Positions 9,102-18,931 of a stretch of 64,000 bases of DNA are shown here, in pieces. The stretch is taken from assembly GCA_016186795.1 (NCBI GenBank), contig JACPKY010000002.1:445814-509813 (forward strand). The letters run 5' to 3'. Each line of letters starts with the position of its first letter. The first letter of the stretch is position 1. Below the pieces are notes generated by a model, which saw only the letters and a program-made list of their open reading frames with translations, searched no databases and was not told the origin of the DNA. Origin of the DNA: Candidatus Gottesmanbacteria bacterium. Its GTDB lineage: Bacteria > Patescibacteria > Microgenomatia > 2-02-FULL-39-11. Position numbers and translations under genes: made by a program.

Positions 9102-10704
9102 CTTTCCCGTTCAAAAAATATACTGTGTGAACTATCCCATCTGTATCATCCGGTATCTCATCGGGGTGATTCGGAATACTTACAAAAAGAACGTTTTTTT
9201 CGTTCCGGTCTTCCCTCCAATCGAGATTGCGGAACTCATATTTCCCAAACTTTCGTGTAAAACGTCCAATTGTTTCCTCTTTCCAATTTTGCTGATACCA
9301 AAAAGGGTCAACTTTTTTATAGAAGAGGAAATAAATATACGGCTGATCATAACGGTATGTAACAATTATTTTCTTAAAGTTCTGTTCGAGCTTTGTTACC
9401 TCTTGCACAACTTGTTTGTACCCATACTGCCATTCTTGTGAATACTCAACAGGTGTATGTACCCAGTACATATGGAGGTAGTAATAGATATTGAGAAGAA
9501 AGAAAAAGAAAAGTGCGGGAACTGCCAATGGGAAAATGTTCTTTTTCCAAGCAAGCTTTGTCAAAACCCATACGATACCAAATGTTATAAATATTTCGTG
9601 AGTTGGAATAAAAAGAAGGGAACGCACCGCATGAGGAGTAGCTTTGGTAATAGAGGAAGAAATGGGAGATACTAAAAACCACAGAAAGAGAAGCTGTACA
9701 TTTTGATTATGTCGAAGTTTCCCGAGAAGTACCAGAACCCCAAAAACAAGGAATGGAAACTCCCATAAATAGAGCATTCCCATTCCAAACGCATGATGGC
9801 GGAATGCGGCATCGCCTGTTAAGAATAAAAAGTCGAAATTAAAGTGATCTAGATATCCTCCAAGCATCGCTTTCGCATAGACGATACGCCGATTATGCAT
9901 GAGTGAACCAAGAACATCATTATTTACTCTGTCCTCTTCTTGTTTCCCAATACTAGATTTAAGAAGTTCATTGTCATTGAGAATAGTCACTGATCCAAAC
10001 CGAGCAGAAGTAGATTTCCCAATATCTGTAAAGATTGGAGAAATTAGAAGGAGAAAAATAGCGACAGCCGAAATAAACCACCGCCACGAGATCCTCATCT
10101 GATTTCGAAAAAGAATAAAAAGCCCTACCAAAAATAGAGGAATCATAAGTCTCGGACTGTGATAGGCATAGAGAGACGTCGCAAATGAAAGTAAAGAGGC
10201 AAGGAAAAAGTGCTTCTGCGTTCGGCTCCCAAGGAAAAAATAAACGCCAGTTAAAAAGAAAAAGACTGACAGATTAGCTTCAAACGCGACTCGAGAAAAC
10301 TGAATATGCCACGGAGAAAGTGCAAAAAGGAATGTAAAAAGGGCATATCTCCAAAACGCTTGCCCTGGAAATAACTTCCGTATGAGTAAATATCCGATAA
10401 CAACGGAAAGACTCCCAAAAAATGCGGAAATAAACCGAGTCGAAAATTCATTCAAGCCAAATAGCCACACGGGAAAAACTGTTAAGTATGTATAGAGAGG
10501 TGGCTTATAATCACCAAAGGACCGAAAAGAAAGTGGCATGAAGGAACCATATTCGTCACGTCCGGTCGTAAGTATTGAGTATGCGTTATATCCAAGAGAC
10601 GCTTCATCCCAATCAAGGGAAGGAGGATTACCGCCTAATTCCCAAAAGCGTAAAAAGTATGCAAGGAAAAATATGCATCCAAGAATAAATATCTTTCTTA
10701 TCAT
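9076..10704 (-). CDS. ArnT/PMT-like GT-C glycosyltransferase (family 39 type), paralogue 1
   Basis: This 542-residue polytopic protein has roughly ten to twelve membrane helices and an extracytoplasmic C-terminal part. The first outer loop holds the GT-C signature: an Asp-Glu pair in DWDEASLGYNAYSI near residue 35, then FRSFGDYKPPLYTYL. Such enzymes transfer a sugar from a polyprenyl phosphate donor to protein or glycan outside the membrane. It is one of four close relatives (also 10701, 17282, 19845) sharing the WDEASLGYNAY and GDYKPP blocks, a central HNRRIVYAKAML-type loop and an EWQYGYKQVVQEV segment. It overlaps its upstream paralogue by 4 bases. Confidence 0.8.
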   Translation of the reverse strand: MIRKIFILGCIFFLAYFLRFWELGGNPPSLDWDEASLGYNAYSILTTGRDEYGSFMPLSFRSFGDYKPPLYTYLTVFPVWLFGLNEFSTRFISAFFGSLSVVIGYLLIRKLFPGQAFWRYALFTFLFALSPWHIQFSRVAFEANLSVFFFLTGVYFFLGSRTQKHFFLASLLSFATSLYAYHSPRLMIPLFLVGLFILFRNQMRISWRWFISAVAIFLLLISPIFTDIGKSTSARFGSVTILNDNELLKSSIGKQEEDRVNNDVLGSLMHNRRIVYAKAMLGGYLDHFNFDFLFLTGDAAFRHHAFGMGMLYLWEFPFLVFGVLVLLGKLRHNQNVQLLFLWFLVSPISSSITKATPHAVRSLLFIPTHEIFITFGIVWVLTKLAWKKNIFPLAVPALFFFFLLNIYYYLHMYWVHTPVEYSQEWQYGYKQVVQEVTKLEQNFKKIIVTYRYDQPYIYFLFYKKVDPFWYQQNWKEETIGRFTRKFGKYEFRNLDWREDRNEKNVLFVSIPNHPDEIPDDTDGIVHTVYFLNGKVAMRIVAR

Positions 10705-12299
10705 TTTTCTCCTATGTCAAATACACCGTTTGCGGAAAGATCATCGATCTGGGCAACTTTGCTAAATCCCATCGGTAAATATCCAGCTCTTGTCACAGCA
10801 AGTGTTTTACCAGAGGCATTTTCTATTCCATTCGTTGTCATATGAATTTTTCCCATCGAAAAAACGTTCCAGAGACCAAATATATCAGGTTGAGCTACCC
10901 TTTCGCGTAATAATTTATCAACTGGTAACTTTCCGTAGAAAGCGAAGAAAATATATGGACGACCCAGTGCATCGGTCACAAAGATATTTTCATATTTTGA
11001 CTCATTTGCTAACACATACTCTACCATCTGTTTATATCCGTACTGCCAGGCGCCTCCGTACTGAACTTTATAATGAATGAAATATTCGTGGGTAAAGTAG
11101 AAAATCTGGAAAAAGATTATTGTAGTTACGCATAGTATCCCAAATAATCGTGATCTTTGGTGTATATGGCGAAAAACAAACCAAGTACCTAGGGCTCCGA
11201 GAATTTGGTAGACCGGAAGTATTGAAACTGTACGAAGTGCATGAGGGGTTTCCCGCGCAAGAGCTGCCGGAATGGGGACAATAAGAGCCCAAAATAAAAG
11301 TAACAGTCCTTCCTTTTTCCATCCCGTCCATAAGGCGTATATACCCAAAAGAATAAGTATTAGGTCGAATGGATAAAGCTCGCCCATATCTTGAATCGAG
11401 AGACGCAAATTCTCATCACCCCTTGAAAACAAGAACCTTCCCTCAAAGTGATCAGTATAGTGACGAAGAAATTCCAAAAAATACAATATTCTTCGGTTAT
11501 GAATAATTTTTGCGATGAGACTATCATTATCAGCTACAATAAGTCGATTTGCCGTTTCAACCGGCACAAGATTTGTAAAAATGGTGACCTCTTGAAAGCG
11601 CACTTTACTCTCTTTGCTTTGTAAAAAGGAAAAGCTAGGAAGAAGGAGGAAAAAAGATATAAAAACTGCCACGAAAAGCCAGCGAAGATTTAAAAGAATT
11701 TGGCGGTAGTACAAAAAAATGAGCCCCATGATAAAAAGTGGAGCAATGATTCTGTTGGCATTAAATGTATAGAAGGAGAAAACGAAAAAAATGAAAGAAA
11801 GAAGAAGGAGCGATTTCCTTTTCATGCTTTTGATAAAGAGAAATAGACCGCAAAGATTGAAAAAAGCCGCGAGGTTTGCCTCAAACGCTGCCCGTGAAAG
11901 AAGGATAGACCAAGGAGAAATAGCAACAAAAAAACTTGAGAGAGCACTAATCGGAAAAGATGAAAACAGCTCTTGTACTAGGAAAAATGTTAGAATAACC
12001 ATTCCGGTACCTGCAAGAATTGAGGGAAGTCGGGTTGAAAGTTCATTAAGATCGAAAAACCAGATAAACGGGACTATCGAATAAATATATCCGGGTGGCT
12101 TATAATCGCCAAAGGCAGTAAATCTGGCAACTGGTAAAAATTCGCCATGCTCATCTTTCAAAGATGTCGCAATCGTATATGCATTGTATCCAAGAGATGC
12201 TTCATCCCAATAAAGACTTGGAGGATTATCGTTAACATGATATATCCGAACAAGAAATCCCGCTGCGAAAATAAGGATCAGAAGAATCGTGTGTTTCAT
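10701..12299 (-). CDS. ArnT/PMT-like GT-C glycosyltransferase, paralogue 2
   Basis: A 532-residue GT-C membrane enzyme adjacent and similar to 9076-10704. The loop-1 catalytic block reads YWDEASLGYNAYTI and is followed by FTAFGDYKPPGYIY. The luminal half includes HNRRILYFLEFLRHYTDHF and GAWQYGYKQMVEYV, also found in the paralogue, so the pair looks like a tandem duplication that has since diverged. The C-terminal region (about 400-532) is less hydrophobic and likely extracellular. Start and stop overlap neighbours by 4 bases each, indicating one translation-coupled operon. Confidence 0.8.
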   Translation of the reverse strand: MKHTILLILIFAAGFLVRIYHVNDNPPSLYWDEASLGYNAYTIATSLKDEHGEFLPVARFTAFGDYKPPGYIYSIVPFIWFFDLNELSTRLPSILAGTGMVILTFFLVQELFSSFPISALSSFFVAISPWSILLSRAAFEANLAAFFNLCGLFLFIKSMKRKSLLLLSFIFFVFSFYTFNANRIIAPLFIMGLIFLYYRQILLNLRWLFVAVFISFFLLLPSFSFLQSKESKVRFQEVTIFTNLVPVETANRLIVADNDSLIAKIIHNRRILYFLEFLRHYTDHFEGRFLFSRGDENLRLSIQDMGELYPFDLILILLGIYALWTGWKKEGLLLLFWALIVPIPAALARETPHALRTVSILPVYQILGALGTWFVFRHIHQRSRLFGILCVTTIIFFQIFYFTHEYFIHYKVQYGGAWQYGYKQMVEYVLANESKYENIFVTDALGRPYIFFAFYGKLPVDKLLRERVAQPDIFGLWNVFSMGKIHMTTNGIENASGKTLAVTRAGYLPMGFSKVAQIDDLSANGVFDIGEK

Positions 12300-13978
12300 G
12301 TTCTCTTTGCTTTTAAGAAAAGCTTTTTTCTAAAAATCCATTGCCGAATTTCTCCCGCAAAAAGAAAAACCCAGACCACAATTGCTGTAAGTGATAGCCC
12401 ATCAGCAAATCGCATAAATTTCGTTGGGGTAAATTTTACTTCTACGCCGTGTTCACCTTGCGGAAGAAAAAGGTTTAATTTCCCATTAGAATCGTATGTA
12501 TAGGATGTTTGTCTCCCATCAATAAAGAGATTTATGCCAGGAAAAAACAAATGATTAACTGATGCCATAGTCTTCTTTTGAACAGTTACCATCGCATCAA
12601 TTGAGTTTGTTTTGACTCTCTTTACAATAGATGTAACCTGCTCACTAGGTTCAATGAAACTTTCCGGTCTTTTCCCAACATCAATATTAGTCCATTTAGG
12701 CAAGTATTCGGAAAATGTATTCGTCGTTACCTCAGAGTCTATATAGAGTTGGAGAGGTATGTCAGTATATTGATTTACTCTCACGTGGTTTTTATTGGTA
12801 TAGAGAGAGATTACCATAAAGAAAACGGCAAGGAGAAAGCGAAACCTAGAAAAATGTGAAACAATAACTCCAACGAGAATTGCGCCAGTAAATGTAGTAA
12901 GAGATAAAAATCTCCATGGATAATCAACAAAGATATACGAATGAACTAAGTTCCAGAGAAAACGCGAGACATCAATCATAAAAACGATAGAAAGAATAAA
13001 AGCAAGAAGAGAAGGGAAAATCAAAAATGAAGTCTTGGACTTTTTGATGCGGTTTTTTACTAAGATAACGAGAGATAGAATCACTCCCAACCATTGTGCA
13101 ATTCCTATCTGGAATGAAATTTCACCGTCTTTGGCCGAATGAATAATAGGTCCATATCCCCATTTTGAGTAGATAAGCTGATTGAGTGTTACGAAATGGT
13201 TTTCATAAAGCGTTGAAAAACCAGCCTGCATAGTTTTTGCCTTAATATCATTACTATAGGCAATTAATGGAAGAAGGTAGAATGCGGAAAGTATTAATCC
13301 TAGAAGAAAAAGGTATGAAAATCGCTTAAGAAGTATCACTTTTTCTTTTGCTTGAAAAATAAGAGAAAAAATAAACAAGGCAATAAAAACTGATGCAAGA
13401 GGAAGTACCATGAAATGGGAAAGTATGAGTCCAGAAAATCCAAGACTTCCAAGTAAGACTCCCGAACGAGACTTGCCTTTTCCTACACGGGAAAGACCCC
13501 AAAAAAGAAGAGGAAGAAAAAGAAAAACCGTTGCTTCTCCTACTGATGCGCCAACCAATATTTTTGAAAATCGATACGGGGTCCACATGTAAATAAATCC
13601 TGCGATAAATCCTGCTTCTTCCCCCAATACCTCCCGTAACCAAAGATACATAACAACTCCAGATAGCACAAATCCTACAAGAAGAACGATCTTGACACTT
13701 GTGATGACACTTATGCCCATAAAAAGAAAAGGCAGTGCAATAATCCACGGAGCATGAAAAGAGAAAAGAAAAAGTGGGTACCCATATCCAGATGCTAGTT
13801 GACTTATCCACCGAGGAGGAATCTGACCATCTCCGACAGCTTGACCATAGTGGTAAAGTCGGGCAATGTTATGCCAACCGTCAAGACTTGTAAAAAACCC
13901 GGGGTGAAAAAGAGCTTTGAGTGCGTAAAGTCCTGAAAGGATTAAAATACAAAGATAAAGAGTGCTTCTATATCTCAT
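12296..13978 (-). CDS. PTPS-related polytopic membrane protein, probable GT-C-like
   Basis: This 560-residue protein belongs to the group named for a 6-pyruvoyl-tetrahydropterin-synthase-related domain, a misleading name for large membrane proteins of unknown reaction. It shows the group's loop-1 pattern SLDGWHNIARLYHYGQAVGD, then IPPRWISQLASGYGYPL, about ten helices, and a final beta-rich extracellular block with FPGINLFIDGR and a last helix. The architecture resembles GT-C transferases and YfhO, and the setting among GT-C genes suggests envelope glycan modification. Three further members are at 15649, 38572 and 40280. Biochemical function is unproven. Confidence 0.7.
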   Translation of the reverse strand: MRYRSTLYLCILILSGLYALKALFHPGFFTSLDGWHNIARLYHYGQAVGDGQIPPRWISQLASGYGYPLFLFSFHAPWIIALPFLFMGISVITSVKIVLLVGFVLSGVVMYLWLREVLGEEAGFIAGFIYMWTPYRFSKILVGASVGEATVFLFLPLLFWGLSRVGKGKSRSGVLLGSLGFSGLILSHFMVLPLASVFIALFIFSLIFQAKEKVILLKRFSYLFLLGLILSAFYLLPLIAYSNDIKAKTMQAGFSTLYENHFVTLNQLIYSKWGYGPIIHSAKDGEISFQIGIAQWLGVILSLVILVKNRIKKSKTSFLIFPSLLAFILSIVFMIDVSRFLWNLVHSYIFVDYPWRFLSLTTFTGAILVGVIVSHFSRFRFLLAVFFMVISLYTNKNHVRVNQYTDIPLQLYIDSEVTTNTFSEYLPKWTNIDVGKRPESFIEPSEQVTSIVKRVKTNSIDAMVTVQKKTMASVNHLFFPGINLFIDGRQTSYTYDSNGKLNLFLPQGEHGVEVKFTPTKFMRFADGLSLTAIVVWVFLFAGEIRQWIFRKKLFLKAKRT

Positions 13979-13991
13979 AGCAACTGTTTGA

Positions 13992-15554
13992 TTACTGATC
14001 TTTCACCGTACTTTTATTTTCCTCTCTCTTAATTACTTCTGTCCTATCGGGAAATTTCCAGGTTGTAACTGTTATAAAACGATTTTTGGGGGTTTTGTAC
14101 TCAATGAAATCATCCCGTATTGGTTGAGATGTTTCCGGAATAATTAAATAGATGAGAGATATTTTTTCCTGTGATACATCCTTCCGATAGTTTCCACGAC
14201 CTAACCATTCAAACAAATAATCATAGTCATACGTATAGATAGCCGGAGAGTAAACGAAAACAGTGAACGGTTTTTGACCATCTTCTAATATTTTCTCAAC
14301 AATATTTTGTTTTGTCGAAAGTGAAGAAATGGTTAACGGATCGACAGAAAACGTCTTCGTGTAAGAAACCATATAGAGAATAACGAGAATACTTCCCCAA
14401 ATTAATCCTCCCCGGATAAACATTTTTGATCCGCGGAAAAGAACGACAAGAAATAGCAGAAAAATTACCTCAAATCCAACAAAGTGATACTGCCATACTG
14501 GGTTTTTTGATGTCTCGTAGAGTGCGAGTGTAACAGTTGCGGTAAGAAGTAAAAATCCAAAAGCCCTTCCATAAAGATTTTGATTTTCTCCTTTCACGTT
14601 TCTTTGCGAGAAGAAGTACATAAAACCTACAGCAAATAGTCCAAGTGTTGACTCAATTCCTAACCGTAGGAACGATGCGGGTATCATCAAAAAGTAGTGA
14701 AGAATTTGCAGCTTTGTTAGCCCAGTCTGGCCTACAGATGCAGAATTATAGAGTGCCGCCTGTGTAAATGTTTGCCAAAACGCTTTCGTTTGCGTAAATC
14801 CGTGCCGAAACTCAAAAGTAAGTATCGGGAGATAGGTCAGAAAGACTCCTGCACAAAAAGTAAGAAAAACAACTGCCCTCTTTTTCCATAGTATCCTCCG
14901 GGTGGATTTTTTACTTTTCATCAAGGAAGAAATACTCTCGATACCGAGAAAGATAAGTGTTGAGAGGAAAACTCCCAACCCAAACGATAAATGAATATTC
15001 AGAATAAAACCGCTGCAAAGTCCTGCAAGAAAAATTTTCCAAATTTCTTTCTTTGCCTCAAATTCAGATCTTGAAGTAATGACAAAAAAAGCTAAAAGAA
15101 GGAAAAAAAGCGGGGTGAGATGTGGATTCCATAGAAATGTCGTGTAACGTTCATAAGCCAAAATAAAATATAACCAAATTAGAAAACTCGCGCCAACACC
15201 TATCCACTTTGAAAATCGAATCAAAATCAAGGGGAAAAACAAAAAGTAAGGGATTGTTAAAACAAGAAGCGTCACTATCCTCGGATCAAGTGAAACCTTC
15301 ATAGCGGCACTTATTGCCCAAATCCAGTATGGACCGTAAAAAATACCCGGAATTCCGGTAGGAGGACCGATGAGACTAAATTTTTTACTGTTTTGGGAGG
15401 CTAGCAAAAAATCTCTTGCCGGATCAAACCAAAATGGAGTACTGCCAGAGAGAACCGAGCGCAGTGAAACGATTCCAGTGACGATAATACTTCCTAGAAA
15501 GAAAAATAAGAGAAGTTTCTTTCCCGGAAACGTAATACGGGGATTACTCTTCAT
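13992..15554 (-). CDS. GT-C glycosyltransferase-like membrane protein (DPARD variant)
   Basis: This 520-residue multi-pass protein resembles family 39-type GT-C enzymes but has a variant first loop: WFDPARDFLLA followed by LIGPPTGIPGIFYGPYW. The same layout, D-x-x-R-D then LGP...YMGPIYY, occurs in the protein encoded at 45338-46849, so the two form a separate subgroup. It probably uses a polyprenyl-linked sugar outside the membrane. Its ATG at 15554 lies back to back with the only plus-strand gene; the 94-base gap must hold start signals for both directions. Confidence 0.7.
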   Translation of the reverse strand: MKSNPRITFPGKKLLLFFFLGSIIVTGIVSLRSVLSGSTPFWFDPARDFLLASQNSKKFSLIGPPTGIPGIFYGPYWIWAISAAMKVSLDPRIVTLLVLTIPYFLFFPLILIRFSKWIGVGASFLIWLYFILAYERYTTFLWNPHLTPLFFLLLAFFVITSRSEFEAKKEIWKIFLAGLCSGFILNIHLSFGLGVFLSTLIFLGIESISSLMKSKKSTRRILWKKRAVVFLTFCAGVFLTYLPILTFEFRHGFTQTKAFWQTFTQAALYNSASVGQTGLTKLQILHYFLMIPASFLRLGIESTLGLFAVGFMYFFSQRNVKGENQNLYGRAFGFLLLTATVTLALYETSKNPVWQYHFVGFEVIFLLFLVVLFRGSKMFIRGGLIWGSILVILYMVSYTKTFSVDPLTISSLSTKQNIVEKILEDGQKPFTVFVYSPAIYTYDYDYLFEWLGRGNYRKDVSQEKISLIYLIIPETSQPIRDDFIEYKTPKNRFITVTTWKFPDRTEVIKREENKSTVKDQ

Positions 15555-15618
15555 AAACGCCGCTTTTCAAATGCATAAACTTTGGGTATGATCGTCTCAC
15601 GTAGTGAATTTGCTTGAG

Positions 15619-15624
15619 TATACT
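15619..15624 (+). promoter_or_regulatory. Candidate -10 box for the single plus-strand gene
   Basis: TATACT lies in the divergent gap, 24 bases before the ATG at 15649. No good -35 box is found 16-18 bases upstream. If used, transcription would start near 15631, after the GTG at 15604, which supports the internal ATG as the translation start. Confidence 0.35.
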
Positions 15625-15648
15625 AGATTTCGTGGCGCTTTTCACGCT

Positions 15649-17304
15649 ATGTTAAGACGTTTGGCCATACTCCCAATACTAATCCTTCTTATCTCAATTC
15701 CTATACTTATCGATACATTTACTCACCAGGGAATGTTTTTTGCCCATGATATTGAGCAAAATATTGCCCGGTTTGGAGCATTTTATAAAACACTTTCAGA
15801 AGGAAATATTCCCCCACAGTGGGCCGATGGTATCGCCAATGGCTACGGTGGGCCAATACTTATCTTTTCGTATAGCATTCCTTACTATATTGCAACAATC
15901 TTTCGCTTATTCGGATTTGATCTTGTCACCAGCATGAAACTTCTTATTGCTTTTGTATTTATTGGCTCCGGAGTAACCATGTTTTATTGGTTGAAACAAC
16001 ATGTACAAAATATTGCTGCATTCGGAGGAACACTCCTCTACCTCTATGCTCCCTATCGTATCAGTGATATTTATGCAAGAGGTAGTATTCCGGAACAAAC
16101 TGCATTTGTTTTTGTTCCACTCGTACTATTTGGACTGTTTACTCTATTTCGTGCACCTTCGAAAAAAACCGTAGCCTTTCTTGCGCTCTCACTTTCTTTA
16201 CTTTTTCTATCGCATCCATTCTTTATAGTTATTTTCACACCACTTTTTTTCCTTTATTCATTCTATCTTTTCAAACAGCAAAAAAAGAAAATACGCTTTC
16301 TACCCTACCCTATCTTCTCTCTTATTTTGACGACCGGAATAACAGCATTCTCTCTTATTCCGCTACAGCTTGAAATTAAATATACTCACTACGATATAAG
16401 CCCCTTCAATGGTCGAGAATTCTACACCCAGTACAACACATTCCCACAACTAATTCTTCCGGTATGGTCATTTCTGGGTAAATATGGCACACGAGAATAT
16501 ATTACCTACCAACTTGGTCTTGTCCACTGGGGAGTATTTTTTCTTTCACTACCACTACTTATCCGTCTATGGAAAAAGAAAGAAAGGCTATTTCCATTTG
16601 CGGTTGTTGCTATCTTAGGATTCCTTCTTAGCCTCTTTTTTATGCTTCCACCATCGTTTCTCGTTTATAGTGTAATTCGCCCGCTTCAACAAATTCAATT
16701 CCCTTGGAGATTTCTCGCTTTATCTACAACTTCTCTTGCAATTATCTATGCTATACTTTTGGAATCAACGAAAACTCAGAAAGTGTTACTGTTCTGCCTC
16801 ACTTTTATTGCTACATTGATCCTCTATCTTCCCTTTGCTAAAGGACACGACTATACATATAGAAAGGATTCATACTACCTAACAGAATTTGAAACAAATA
16901 CAGAAGGACCAGGAACACAACCCCGATGGGCAGCAAATCCTGAAAATTATGCCCGCCCTTCTCATCCTATTGAGATAATCGAGGGAAAAGGAGTAATTAT
17001 CCCTGTAAAGAGAGATACTACCCATCATATTTTTGAGGTCACTTCTGAAACTCCAGTTCGAATTGTTGACAACACATTCTATTTTCCCGGATGGACCGTT
17101 GCAATTGATGGAAACTCTACTGATATTCAGTTCCAAGATCCCGACTATCGAGGCTTGATTACTTTTCTTGCCCCTCAGGGATCCCACACAATTACTGTTT
17201 CCTTCGGTCCTACAAAGGTGAGAAAACTCTCAATAGGAATTTCTGCAGCGACACTTTTGGTAACACTTCTCCTTCTTTTTCCTATGAAGAAGCGTAAAGC
17301 TTAA
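15649..17304 (+). CDS. PTPS-related polytopic membrane protein on the plus strand
   Basis: The only plus-strand gene of the window encodes 551 residues related to 12296-13978: loop 1 FFAHDIEQNIARFGAFYKTL, then IPPQWADGIANGYGGP, a LYAPYRISDIYARGSIPEQ block and a C-terminal FYFPGWTVAIDGN beta region with a final helix. A frame extends upstream to a GTG at 15604, but the ATG at 15649 starts the hydrophobic N-terminus directly and lies after a -10-like TATACT. Its last 23 bases overlap the 3' end of the convergent GT-C gene. The inverted orientation suggests a local inversion or insertion. Confidence 0.75.
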   Translation: MLRRLAILPILILLISIPILIDTFTHQGMFFAHDIEQNIARFGAFYKTLSEGNIPPQWADGIANGYGGPILIFSYSIPYYIATIFRLFGFDLVTSMKLLIAFVFIGSGVTMFYWLKQHVQNIAAFGGTLLYLYAPYRISDIYARGSIPEQTAFVFVPLVLFGLFTLFRAPSKKTVAFLALSLSLLFLSHPFFIVIFTPLFFLYSFYLFKQQKKKIRFLPYPIFSLILTTGITAFSLIPLQLEIKYTHYDISPFNGREFYTQYNTFPQLILPVWSFLGKYGTREYITYQLGLVHWGVFFLSLPLLIRLWKKKERLFPFAVVAILGFLLSLFFMLPPSFLVYSVIRPLQQIQFPWRFLALSTTSLAIIYAILLESTKTQKVLLFCLTFIATLILYLPFAKGHDYTYRKDSYYLTEFETNTEGPGTQPRWAANPENYARPSHPIEIIEGKGVIIPVKRDTTHHIFEVTSETPVRIVDNTFYFPGWTVAIDGNSTDIQFQDPDYRGLITFLAPQGSHTITVSFGPTKVRKLSIGISAATLLVTLLLLFPMKKRKA

Positions 17305-18931
17305 AAATACTTTTACCCTCTGGGTCTTTTATTTCATACGTAGGCGGGTCATTCGGACTTTCCTCACTCCGGACAACATACAAAGAGTGTGGCCAAAGAT
17401 TTTTCTTCTCTGTCTTCCAATCAAAGTGTCTTTTAAATTCAAATCTTCCGAGATTCTCAACATGAATAAAGCCAAGCGGGTCCCTGTGAAAATCAACAAC
17501 TCCCTCACTTTGAAATTTGGTGGGATTATACTTTTGGTAATAAAGAAAAAAGATATAGGGAACTCCGAGACGATCCGAAATAATAACACGATCGTATAGC
17601 CCTTCAACATTTACAAGTGTTTGGACAAGCTCCTTAAATCCATAATGCCACCAAGAAGCGTAGTCTTTTGGCATTATCAAGAAGTACTGATAGAGAAAAA
17701 ATGCAAAACTTAAACTATATCCAAATGTTACCACCAAAATGGAAATTAGTCTTCGTTTTTGCTTACCTGCCAAAAAGACTATTCCTACTGCAGAAATAGT
17801 AAGGAGTGGAAATACCGCATTGAAAATTCTGTTCGAAGACGGGGTAAGGAAGGTAAAAGCGGAAGGAATAATACTTACGATAAGCCAAAAAAATAAAAGT
17901 TCGCCGTCCTCTTTTCCTTTTCGTGCAAGAACGTACAGTCCCAAAAGCAAAAAAAGAGAGTCAATGAAGTAGAGAAACCCCATGTTGGAAATTTGAAATG
18001 GTGTTGCCCTATCTCCTACAAGAAAAAGAAAGTTTCCATTAAGATGAGAGAAGTATCGATTCAATATATCAAGTGAATACGAATAGGGTTTATTGTGGAA
18101 AAGATTTGTAAGTCTGGTATTTTGAGTAGATCCATCCTGCCTTTCGTACTCTTCTATCCGAAGCTTCACACCTTGATCATAAAATACACTGATATAACGG
18201 GCACGGCCAAACAATATATCAGATTTCCCCATTACTGCAACAAAAAATGGTAGGAGAAAAATAATTCCGGCAGTAATATAAAGGACTGCTGATCGAATAG
18301 TATTTCGGAAATTTGTCCGATACAAAATAAAGAGAAATAGTATAAGAAGTGGCGTAACAATACGAAGACTATGATAACTGTATATGGAGAAACTAAAAAA
18401 CAAAGCTGAAAGTATTAAGTTTTTGATAGAATCAAACGATCGGTAGAAGAAAAATACACATAGAAGGAGGAAAAAAAGACCAATGCTTTCAAAAAGGAGC
18501 GCTCGGCTATGGAGAATATGCCATGGCGAAAGAGAAATTAAGAGTGCCGCTACAAGCGCAATTTTTATCCTACGCGAATCTCCTCTAAAAAGAGTTCTGA
18601 CAAGAAAATAGACAACCAAAGGGGCAATACTACCCAATAATGCAATTGGTAATCGAAGACCCCAACCATTGAGCCCAAGGAGAGCAATTGTCGGAATGGC
18701 AAGATAGGAAGGCAGAGCGGTCTTCCAATCTCCAAACGATTGAAATGCTAATGGATGCGGCACACCAAACTCATCCCTCCCTGTATGAAGAAGAGAAAAT
18801 GCATTGTATCCGAGCGATGCCTCATCTGAGTAAATAGCAATTGGAATCTCTCCTACCTTATACACACGAACGGCAAGAGCACAAATGAGAATAAGAAAAA
18901 GAAAAATGCGGCGTTTATTAAAAATGGACAT
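17282..18931 (-). CDS. ArnT/PMT-like GT-C glycosyltransferase, paralogue 3
   Basis: A GT-C membrane enzyme of 549 residues from the ATG at 18931. The longer frame to 19012 would run 95 bases into the upstream gene, whereas the chosen start overlaps it by 14. The active-site loop is YSDEASLGYNAFSLLHTG, followed by FQSFGDWKTALPSYL, so the DYKPP block of paralogues 1, 2 and 4 has become DWKTALP. The HNKPYSYSLDILNRYFSHL and SWWHYGFKELVQTL blocks align with the same positions of the paralogues. It converges on the plus-strand PTPS-related gene with a 23-base overlap at 17282-17304, and no terminator lies between them. Confidence 0.8.
   Translation of the reverse strand: MSIFNKRRIFLFLILICALAVRVYKVGEIPIAIYSDEASLGYNAFSLLHTGRDEFGVPHPLAFQSFGDWKTALPSYLAIPTIALLGLNGWGLRLPIALLGSIAPLVVYFLVRTLFRGDSRRIKIALVAALLISLSPWHILHSRALLFESIGLFFLLLCVFFFYRSFDSIKNLILSALFFSFSIYSYHSLRIVTPLLILFLFILYRTNFRNTIRSAVLYITAGIIFLLPFFVAVMGKSDILFGRARYISVFYDQGVKLRIEEYERQDGSTQNTRLTNLFHNKPYSYSLDILNRYFSHLNGNFLFLVGDRATPFQISNMGFLYFIDSLFLLLGLYVLARKGKEDGELLFFWLIVSIIPSAFTFLTPSSNRIFNAVFPLLTISAVGIVFLAGKQKRRLISILVVTFGYSLSFAFFLYQYFLIMPKDYASWWHYGFKELVQTLVNVEGLYDRVIISDRLGVPYIFFLYYQKYNPTKFQSEGVVDFHRDPLGFIHVENLGRFEFKRHFDWKTEKKNLWPHSLYVVRSEESPNDPPTYEIKDPEGKSIFKLYASS

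Noticed and set aside
15604..15648. GTG start for the plus-strand PTPS-related gene
   Set aside because: It lies upstream of the -10-like TATACT and adds a polar segment before the signal-like helix; the ATG at 15649 fits better.
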